From Clostridiales bacterium (lineage in GTDB: Bacteria; Bacillota; Clostridia; Christensenellales; Christensenellaceae): DNA of 8,235 bases. The notes under the pieces are model-generated. The model made no database searches. It was not told the DNA's origin and was given only the letters and a program-made list of their open reading frames with translations. Below, piece after piece: positions 1-5,557 of the stretch. A program made the translations under genes and the position numbers. Location: NCBI GenBank assembly GCA_003510345.1, contig DOMW01000216.1, positions 8,246 to 16,480 of the forward strand. The letters are read 5' to 3'. The stretch's first letter is position 1. The number at the start of each line of letters is the position of its first letter.

Positions 1-630
1 CCCGGCATTGCGGCGGAGCTGAACGGCGGCACGCATATGAGCACGGAGGATGTGAGCGTGATGCGCAATATCCCCGGTATGGTGGTGTTTGAGCCGGTGG
101 ACGGCGACCAGCTTGCCCGCGCTTTCCCGCAAATCATGAAGCATAGCGGCCCCGTATATATGCGGTTGTTCCGCAAAGTCGCGCCGCAAACGTTCTTCGC
201 GGACGCAAGCTATGATTTTGACCTGTTTAAGGCCGACGTGATGCAAGAGGGCGCGGATGTTACGCTGTTTGCTTCGGGCATAGAGGTGAAAGAGGCTGTC
301 GCGGCAGCGGAGATGCTGAAAAATGAAGGTATCGCTGCGGAAGTGGTCAACGTACACACGATCAAGCCGCTTGATGAAGAAACAGTGGTCAAATCCGTGG
401 CAAAAACGGGGTGTGCGGTCACATGCGAAAACCACAGCGTTCTGGGCGGCCTCGGGAGCGCGGTCGCGGAATGCCTCGCGAGGAACAACCCCGCGCCGCT
501 GGAATTTATAGGCATACAGGATCATTTTGGCGAAGTGGGAAAAATGAACTACCTGATGGAAGCATTTAAAATGGGCGCTGGTCACATCGCGGACGCCGCG
601 AGAAAAGTGATCACTCGTAAAAAAGCCTAA
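1..630 (+). CDS. Transketolase, C-terminal subunit (5' partial)
   Basis: The frame is open from the first base, so the gene starts upstream; 209 residues plus TAA are visible. This is the C-terminal half of a split transketolase, which works with a separate thiamine-diphosphate-binding N-terminal subunit, probably encoded just upstream, to move two-carbon ketol units between sugar phosphates in the cytoplasm. Visible are the end of the pyrimidine-binding domain, with GGTHMSTEDVSVMRNIPGM at about residues 9-27 (the family's G-x-T-H-x-x-x-E-D segment), and then the transketolase C-terminal domain from about residue 85 (DVTLFASGIEV, TIKPLDEE, ENHSVLGGLGSAVAE). Such subunits are usually about 310 residues, so roughly 100 are missing. 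The in-frame ATG at 37 lies inside the conserved GTHMS segment and is not the start. The next gene begins 19 bases downstream. The substrate may be a non-standard sugar, since split transketolases often sit in catabolic operons; that is inference. Confidence 0.93.
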   Translation, partial: PGIAAELNGGTHMSTEDVSVMRNIPGMVVFEPVDGDQLARAFPQIMKHSGPVYMRLFRKVAPQTFFADASYDFDLFKADVMQEGADVTLFASGIEVKEAVAAAEMLKNEGIAAEVVNVHTIKPLDEETVVKSVAKTGCAVTCENHSVLGGLGSAVAECLARNNPAPLEFIGIQDHFGEVGKMNYLMEAFKMGAGHIADAARKVITRKKA

Positions 631-649
631 AACAAGGGGGAAAAGAACT

Positions 650-1759
650 ATGAGAGAACTTTATATCAAACCGGCAATTCATGAATTTGACGATTTCAAA
701 TCGTTTGCGCAGGAGTTTGCACTGAGTGAAAAGGATTTGATTTTGACGAACGAATACATTTACAACCCAATCATCGCGGAAGTAAACCCACCCTGCCGTA
801 AGTTGTTCCAGGAAAAATACGGGGCGGGGGAGCCGGACGATAAAATGGCGCAGGCGCTGATGGATGAAGTGCGCGCGATGGATTGTGACCGCATTATCGC
901 GGTGGGCGGCGGCACGGTGATCGACCTTGCTAAAATACTTGTGCTTTCCGGCAGCGACGATATCTATGATCTGCTGGACAATGCGGACAAGATGACAAAA
1001 GGGAAGCAACTGGTAGTGATCCCCACCACATGCGGCACGGGCAGCGAGGCGACGAATATTTCCATACTGAATCTCTCGCGCTATGGCACCAAAAAAGGGC
1101 TGGTGCTGGATACCATATGCGCGGACAGCGCGGTGCTGATACCGGAGTTTTTAAAAAGTCTTCCGTACTACGTATTCGCGATGAGTTCCATCGACGCGCT
1201 GATCCATGCGACAGAGGGATACCTTTCCCCGCGCGCGAGTTATCTTTCCGATATGTTTGCCGAGCGGGCGATCCGTGATATCATAAAAGGCTATAAGGAC
1301 ATTGCGGAAAAAGGCCAGGATACCCGCTTTGAGAATGGAAAATTGTTTTTGCACGCAAGTACCTGCGGCGGGGTCGCCATTTCCAACCCGGGCGGCGGCA
1401 TTGTACACGGCATGAGTTACGCGCTGGGCGGTAAATACCATGTGGCGCACGGTGAAAGCAATTATGTGTTTTTTACCAATATACTGCGGATGTACCGCGA
1501 AAAAGCGCCGGACGGGAAGATGAAGCAACTGGAAAAGCTGATCGCGGAGGCGTTCCCGGGGCAGGATGCGCTTGACGCGCTGGATGGCCTGCTTAACGCG
1601 GTTTATCCGAAAAAGGGTATGCGTGACTTTGGCGCCACGCGGGAGGATATCGCGGCTTTCGCGAAGAGTACAATGGACAACCAGCAGCGCCTTTTGAAGG
1701 GGAGCTATACCACGCTCACAGAGGAAGATATACTGCTGCTGTTTGAACAGAGTTATTAA
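650..1759 (+). CDS. Iron-containing alcohol dehydrogenase, 4-hydroxybutyrate dehydrogenase-like
   Basis: Group III (metal-dependent) alcohol dehydrogenase of 369 residues, a normal full length. It should interconvert an alcohol and an aldehyde with NAD(H) in the cytoplasm. The N-terminal dinucleotide-binding domain carries AVGGGTVID (residues 84-92) and PTTCGTGSEATN (125-136). The all-helical domain supplies the metal ligands expected in the family: D182 and H186 in SSIDALIHATEGY, H253 in IVHGMSY, and H267 in HVAHGE. From memory of the family, the segments ILTNEYIYNP, FQEKYGAGEP, HGESNYVFFT and QQRLL closely match clostridial 4-hydroxybutyrate dehydrogenases, more than they match lactaldehyde or butanol dehydrogenases. 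Specificity cannot be fixed by reading; succinate semialdehyde, glycolaldehyde or sulfoacetaldehyde are all possible. A strong AAGGGGG (634-640) sits 9 bases before ATG 650, which fixes the start. The gene lies between a transketolase subunit and a transporter in one apparent operon. Confidence 0.92.
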   Translation: MRELYIKPAIHEFDDFKSFAQEFALSEKDLILTNEYIYNPIIAEVNPPCRKLFQEKYGAGEPDDKMAQALMDEVRAMDCDRIIAVGGGTVIDLAKILVLSGSDDIYDLLDNADKMTKGKQLVVIPTTCGTGSEATNISILNLSRYGTKKGLVLDTICADSAVLIPEFLKSLPYYVFAMSSIDALIHATEGYLSPRASYLSDMFAERAIRDIIKGYKDIAEKGQDTRFENGKLFLHASTCGGVAISNPGGGIVHGMSYALGGKYHVAHGESNYVFFTNILRMYREKAPDGKMKQLEKLIAEAFPGQDALDALDGLLNAVYPKKGMRDFGATREDIAAFAKSTMDNQQRLLKGSYTTLTEEDILLLFEQSY

Positions 1760-2983
1760 ATGGATTTTACAAAGTTCCATTCCCGTTACCTGGCGGTGCT
1801 CATTGGCGCGATCGTCATCACCATGGGCAACTCCATTTACGTGAACGGGTTTGGGTATTTTTTGATCCCGGTTTCAGGCGAGCTGGCGTTTTCCCGCAGC
1901 ACGTATTCAGTCATACTGACGGCTTCCCGGTTGATCGCGGCGTTTGCCGCGCCGTTTTGGGCGGGTATGATAAGCCGTTTTGGCGCGCGCAAGGTCATAT
2001 TCGGCGCGGGTATGCTGACCGCGTTTGGTTTTGTGTTGCTCGCAAACGCAAACTCTGTGGAAACGTATTTCGCGGCGACCATGGTGCGCGGTTTTGGCAA
2101 CGCGGCCTGTACGCTGTTTGCCGCCGTCATCATTGTCAATACATGGGTTATCAAACACAAATCCATCATAATGAGCCTCGTAGTCGCCATGACGGGCGTG
2201 GGGGGCGTCGTCATCAACATGGTGGTACCCGGTTATATTGTGGACAACGGCTGGCGGAATGGTTTTTTATTTCTCGCGGTTGTGTTTGCGGCGATACAGG
2301 TTACGGCGTTTTTGCTTATCCGTTCCAGGCCGGAGGACGTCGGCATGAAGCCATATGGTTACCGCGCGGCGGCGGGCGGCGAGGATGTGGAAACGGTGGG
2401 TATGTCTTACAAAAGCGCGTTCAAGACGCCGCTGCCATATTTGCTGTTCGGCGGGATATTCCTGCTTACCACGCCCGCGGGCATGATGTCGCATATGCCC
2501 GCTTTTTATGAAGGGACAGGGCTTTCCGCTGTTGAGGCGGGCTATATGATGTCCGTCGTCATGTTCGCCATCATATGGTGCAAAATCATCATGGGTTTGA
2601 TGAATGAAAAGATCGGGCTGGCAAAGACGAATGTGGCCTATGCCGCCGTCAGCATCGCGGCCTTTTTGTTCCTTGTTTCCATGCAAAGCTACACGGGCGC
2701 GGTGATAGGCGCGCTGGGGTATGCTGTATCCATAACGTTCGCGACGGTGATGCCGCCCCTTCTTACCGGTGGCGTTTTCGGCGACAGGGATTATATCAAA
2801 ATCTATGCGGTGATCAGCATTGCCGCCGTTTTGGGCGACGCCGTCAACATTTCGTTCATGGGCATGACGTATGACGCGACGCAGTCCTATACGGCGGGTA
2901 TACTGCTGACCGCGGCGATGTGCGCCGCCGGCCTGGTTGTGATACTTGCCACGCTCAGGATGGCGAAAAAGTTAAACCGATAA
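1760..2983 (+). CDS. MFS transporter, oxalate/formate antiporter-like
   Basis: Integral membrane protein of 407 residues with about 12 hydrophobic helices in two sets of six, split by a polar central loop at about residues 189-224. The loop between helices 2 and 3 carries the MFS motif A region (G69-x-x-x-R73-F-G75-A-R77-K78), with R where the canonical motif has D. A weaker counterpart, GLMNEKIG (279-286), occurs in the second half. RPEDVGMKPYG (190-200) after helix 6 is typical of the oxalate:formate antiporter/monocarboxylate group, so the cargo is probably a small carboxylate or similar anion, taken up or exported. The ATG directly follows the TAA of the dehydrogenase gene with no spacer, and no clear Shine-Dalgarno sequence precedes it, so translation is probably coupled. 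The context suggests it imports the operon's substrate or exports its reduced product. The substrate is not readable from the sequence. Confidence 0.88.
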   Translation: MDFTKFHSRYLAVLIGAIVITMGNSIYVNGFGYFLIPVSGELAFSRSTYSVILTASRLIAAFAAPFWAGMISRFGARKVIFGAGMLTAFGFVLLANANSVETYFAATMVRGFGNAACTLFAAVIIVNTWVIKHKSIIMSLVVAMTGVGGVVINMVVPGYIVDNGWRNGFLFLAVVFAAIQVTAFLLIRSRPEDVGMKPYGYRAAAGGEDVETVGMSYKSAFKTPLPYLLFGGIFLLTTPAGMMSHMPAFYEGTGLSAVEAGYMMSVVMFAIIWCKIIMGLMNEKIGLAKTNVAYAAVSIAAFLFLVSMQSYTGAVIGALGYAVSITFATVMPPLLTGGVFGDRDYIKIYAVISIAAVLGDAVNISFMGMTYDATQSYTAGILLTAAMCAAGLVVILATLRMAKKLNR

Positions 2984-3106
2984 AAAAATGAAACAGTAGA
3001 ATGGTACTGATGAGTAAGCGCTGATCAGTTTAGGTCACGCGTCTTTATTAGCCTTTTGTGGGTGGCGGTTTAGCAAGATTTGTCTGTGTTCGGCTAGAAA
3101 AAGAGG

Positions 3107-3188
3107 ATTTGAACCCGCCCCTGCACTGTTATTAAAACGGAAATACTTTCCACCGTGGAAAGTTATGACGCTGCCGCTGGGCGTCAAG
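3107..3188. repeat. 82-base dispersed element, copy 1
   Basis: This stretch aligns without gaps to 8154-8235 at the right end of the window; I count 64 identical bases of 82 by hand. The last 22 bases (3167-3188) are identical in both copies. They contain a hairpin, GACGCT 3167-3172 with GGCGTC 3180-3185 (6 pairs including one G-T, 7-base loop). A second conserved feature is an odd-centred palindrome, TTTCCAC-C-GTGGAAA (3147-3161), whose core CCAC-C-GTGG is kept in copy 2. The element lies 123 bases after the transporter stop codon. The function, true ends and orientation are unknown, and similarity may continue beyond 3188 because copy 2 is cut by the window edge. Confidence 0.8.
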
Positions 3189-3231
3189 GGGGGCAGGAAG
3201 ATTCGGAATTTCTCCCTTAGCCCCCCTTGAC
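3183..3231. repeat. 12-bp perfect inverted repeat, GC-rich
   Basis: GTCAAGGGGGGC (3183-3194) and GCCCCCCTTGAC (3220-3231) are perfect reverse complements separated by 25 bases. As RNA this would be a very stable stem on either strand. No T-run follows on either side, so it is not a classical intrinsic terminator. Its left arm overlaps the last bases of the conserved hairpin in the 82-base element, so the two stems cannot both form fully. It could be the end of a larger element or a transcript-end structure; I cannot tell which. Confidence 0.75.
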
Positions 3232-3386
3232 AATCCCCCTTAACCCATTGAAACCGACGTAGGCCTGCGACCTTAGTAATCTGGGAAGATTTGCGGTTCA
3301 GCAATGCAGACCAGAATACAGAATAATGAGATGGTTTTGTAGGATTGTAAGGCGTGGCATTTCACAATAGTGTGCATCCGCACCCT

Positions 3387-3401
3387 TAAGGGAATCCCTT
3401 A
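3387..3401. repeat. Short inverted repeat upstream of parE promoter
   Basis: TAAGGG (3387-3392) and CCCTTA (3396-3401) form a 6-bp perfect stem with a 3-base loop. It lies just upstream of the AT-rich dyad at 3404. No T-run follows, so a terminator is unlikely. It may be a protein-binding or structural site, or chance. Confidence 0.4.
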
Positions 3402-3403
3402 GA

Positions 3404-3435
3404 TGTATAGTTCCAGTTCAATTTGAGACTATACA
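3404..3435. promoter_or_regulatory. Candidate operator dyad upstream of parE
   Basis: TGTATAGT (3404-3411) and ACTATACA (3428-3435) are perfect 8-bp inverted arms with 16 bases between them. The same core recurs in a shorter dyad, ATAGT (3468-3472) with ACTAT (3480-3484), which overlaps the proposed -10 box. Repetition of a TATAGT/ACTATA core around a promoter fits a dimeric regulator or a cooperative binding site, but it is inferred from symmetry alone, and AT-rich sequence raises the chance of coincidence. Confidence 0.4.
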
Positions 3436-3473
3436 CTTAGTTCAAAAAAAGATACCCAAAATGCTATATAGTG

Positions 3474-3482
3474 TGTTATACT
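3474..3482 (+). promoter_or_regulatory. Candidate extended -10 promoter of parE-parC
   Basis: TGTTATACT (3474-3482) is an extended -10 element: TG, one base, then TATACT, five of six matches to TATAAT. Transcription would start near 3489 and leave a leader of about 100 bases before the parE ATG. No good -35 box lies 17 bases upstream, which is tolerable for an extended -10 promoter. An alternative is TTCAAA (3441-3446), 18 bases, TATATA (3465-3470). Both lie in the AT-rich stretch in front of the operon. Confidence 0.5.
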
Positions 3483-3577
3483 ATCCGTTAATACAATATG
3501 TAGCATTTTATTATGTTGCAGGAAAGTTTCGGTTTCAGTATGGGCGGGGCGCACGTGCTGGAATATTTATGTGGTTA

Positions 3578-3583
3578 AAGGAG
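3578..3583 (+). promoter_or_regulatory. Ribosome binding site of parE
   Basis: AAGGAG ends 6 bases before ATG 3590 and decides the start. The frame stays open upstream to ATGs at 3461 and 3569, but those would add residues without family resemblance, and translation from them would run through the promoter region and this site. Confidence 0.85.
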
Positions 3584-3589
3584 AACGGG

Positions 3590-5557
3590 ATGGTCAAATC
3601 ATACACGGCTGACGATATCGAGGTGCTGGAGGGGCTGGACGCGGTACGGCGCAGGCCGGGCATGTATATCGGCACCACAAGCGTGCGCGGGCTGCACCAC
3701 CTGCTGTGGGAAGTGGTGGATAACGCCATAGACGAAGCGGCGAACGGGTTCGCGAACAAAGTGAGCGTAACGTTGCATCAGGATCATTCCGTTACAGTGG
3801 AAGATAACGGCCGTGGCATCCCCACGGGACTGCACCCCGAACTGAAGATATCCGGCGTGGAGGTTGTGTTTACGCAGCTTCACGCGGGCGGTAAATTCAA
3901 CAATGAAAATTATGCTTATTCGGGCGGGCTCCACGGTGTGGGCGCTTCGGTGGTGAACGCGCTTTCCAAGTGGCTGCGGGTGGAGGTGGCCCAAAACGGA
4001 AAGCTATACGCGCAGGACTACGAGACAAAAACGGACGGCAAGGGCAAGATGCTGGTGGGAAAGCCGCTTGCCCCGTTGAAAGAGGTGGGGGAGACGAGAA
4101 AACACGGCACCCGCGTCACTTTTCTGCCGGACGATTCCGTGTTCGACGAAGTGGAAATGAATTACGACACGATCTCGCGGCGGCTGCGGGAGCTCGCTTT
4201 TTTGACAAAAGGCTTAAAGGTGGAATTGCGCGATGAGCGCCAGACGGAAAAAGGACGCCCCAAAACGGCGGTGTACCAGTATGACGGCGGCATCGTGGAC
4301 TTTGTATTGTATTTAAACCGTGACAAAGCGCCGCTGCACGAAGCGCCTATCGTGCTTTCGGGCGGCAAAAACGGTATACTCGTGGACATCGCCATGCAGT
4401 ATAACGGCAGCTACGCGGAGAGCATTTTTTCTTTTGTGAACAACATCCCCACCACAGAGGGCGGCATGCACGAGACGGGCTTTAAGGCCGCGCTCACTAA
4501 AGTGATGAACGAATACGCGCGCGGCGTGAATATACTCAAGGATAAGGATGCGAACCTTGCGGGCGAGGATTTCCGCGAGGGACTGTGCGCCGTCATAAAC
4601 ATCAAAATGAAAAACGTGCAGTTTGAGGGGCAGACAAAGACAAAGCTCGGGAACAACGAGGCGCGCGTGGCGGTGGAAGCCATTGCGTCCGAGCAGCTTT
4701 CCGCTTATATGGCCGACCTCAACAACGCGCAGGTGTGCACAAAAATACTGGAAAAAGCCGTCGCTTCGGCGCGTGTGCGCGAGGCGGCGCGCAAGGCGAA
4801 AAAAATGGAGCGCACCAGAAGCAAGCTGGAGAGCACGCCGCTGGTGGGCAAGCTTGCGGCCTGCACGGGACGCGACCCCGCGAAAAACGAGCTGTTCCTT
4901 GTGGAGGGCGACAGCGCGGGCGGTTCCGCCAAGCAGGGGCGCGACAGGCGGTTTCAGGGCATACTGCCGCTTCGGGGCAAGCCGCTCAACGTGGAAAAAA
5001 AGCGCGTGGACCAGGTGCTTGCAAACGAGGAGTTCCGCTCGATCATCACGGCGCTGGGGGCGGGCTTCGACGACTCGTTCGATCTCGGCAGCTTAAAGTA
5101 TGACAAAGTGGTCATCTTATCGGATGCGGACCAGGACGGCGGGCACATCCGCGCCATATTGATCACGTTTTTTTACCGTTACTTTAGGGAACTGGTGCTG
5201 GACGGGCATCTGTATATCGGCCGCCCGCCGCTGTACAAGATTGCCAAAGGCAATAAAATACTGTATGCGTACAACGAAAAACAACTGGAGAAAGCCAAGG
5301 CGGAGATTGGCAAGGGCGCGGGCGTGCAGCGTTACAAGGGCCTGGGGGAGATGAACCCCGAGCAGCTTTGGGAGACGACGATGGACCCCGCGAGGCGGTC
5401 GCTGGTGCGCGTGACGATAGACGACCTCGCCGAGGTGGAAGAGATGGTGAGCACGCTGATGGGTGACAATGTGGAGCCGCGCAAGCAATATATCAGCGAG
5501 CACGCAAACTTCAACAAGAAAGATACTTTTGAGGTTCCTAAGTATGAGCAAGACTAA
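3590..5557 (+). CDS. parE: Type IIA topoisomerase subunit B, probably topoisomerase IV ParE
   Basis: The 655-residue ATPase subunit pairs with the next gene product to pass one DNA duplex through another; topoisomerase IV unlinks and relaxes chromosomes after replication. The GHKL ATPase domain shows catalytic E41 and N45 in WEVVDNAIDEA, D72 in EDNGRGIPTG, and the ATP lid SGGLHGVG (111-118). The transducer domain has Q348-T-K350, the ATP-contacting lysine loop. The TOPRIM domain carries EGDSAGG (439-445) and the metal-binding D512-A-D514-Q-D516. RYKGLGEMN (581-589) marks the C-terminal end. The length fits the short Firmicutes form without the enterobacterial GyrB insert. Phrases such as RRLRELAFLTKGLKVEL resemble ParE, but GyrB cannot be excluded without a tree. 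An oddity is DQDGGHI where most family members have DxDGAHI. The gene overlaps parC by 14 bases. Confidence 0.9.
   Translation: MVKSYTADDIEVLEGLDAVRRRPGMYIGTTSVRGLHHLLWEVVDNAIDEAANGFANKVSVTLHQDHSVTVEDNGRGIPTGLHPELKISGVEVVFTQLHAGGKFNNENYAYSGGLHGVGASVVNALSKWLRVEVAQNGKLYAQDYETKTDGKGKMLVGKPLAPLKEVGETRKHGTRVTFLPDDSVFDEVEMNYDTISRRLRELAFLTKGLKVELRDERQTEKGRPKTAVYQYDGGIVDFVLYLNRDKAPLHEAPIVLSGGKNGILVDIAMQYNGSYAESIFSFVNNIPTTEGGMHETGFKAALTKVMNEYARGVNILKDKDANLAGEDFREGLCAVINIKMKNVQFEGQTKTKLGNNEARVAVEAIASEQLSAYMADLNNAQVCTKILEKAVASARVREAARKAKKMERTRSKLESTPLVGKLAACTGRDPAKNELFLVEGDSAGGSAKQGRDRRFQGILPLRGKPLNVEKKRVDQVLANEEFRSIITALGAGFDDSFDLGSLKYDKVVILSDADQDGGHIRAILITFFYRYFRELVLDGHLYIGRPPLYKIAKGNKILYAYNEKQLEKAKAEIGKGAGVQRYKGLGEMNPEQLWETTMDPARRSLVRVTIDDLAEVEEMVSTLMGDNVEPRKQYISEHANFNKKDTFEVPKYEQD

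Larger units (their letters stand above)
2984..3589. other. Intergenic region between catabolic and topoisomerase operons
   Basis: About 600 bases in which I find no convincing gene. The left part (to about 3250) is mixed in composition and contains the 82-base dispersed element and a GC-rich inverted repeat. The right part (about 3360-3520) is clearly AT-rich and has promoter-like sequence and dyads. A weak 6-bp inverted repeat, ACTGAT 3006-3011 with ATCAGT 3024-3029, lies 23 bases after the transporter stop, but no T-run follows it. The transporter operon therefore has no obvious intrinsic terminator here. An 89-codon open frame on the minus strand (3035-3304) runs across the repeat and is not accepted as a gene. 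Confidence 0.75.

Noticed and set aside
3006..3029. Possible terminator after the transporter gene
   Set aside because: Only a 6-bp stem with a 12-base loop and no following T-run; noted in the intergenic entry but not called.
3100..3130. tRNA T-arm-like sequence on the minus strand (GGGTTCAAATCC)
   Set aside because: The T-loop motif is there, but the stem does not pair well in either repeat copy and no acceptor, D-arm or anticodon arm can be built around it.
3035..3304. 89-codon open frame on the minus strand in the intergenic region
   Set aside because: It spans the dispersed repeat and the GC-rich inverted repeat, has no recognised domain, and the matching frame in the second repeat copy is interrupted by a stop. 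It is better explained as translated repeat.
3461..3589. 43-residue N-terminal extension of ParE from ATG 3461 (or 8 codons including M1 from 3569)
   Set aside because: The extension has no family resemblance, is translated from the AT-rich promoter region, and a clear AAGGAG stands 6 bases before ATG 3590.
5463..5543. 27-residue N-terminal extension of ParC from ATG 5463
   Set aside because: It lies entirely inside parE in another frame and reads as low-quality sequence; family-like sequence starts at ATG 5544.
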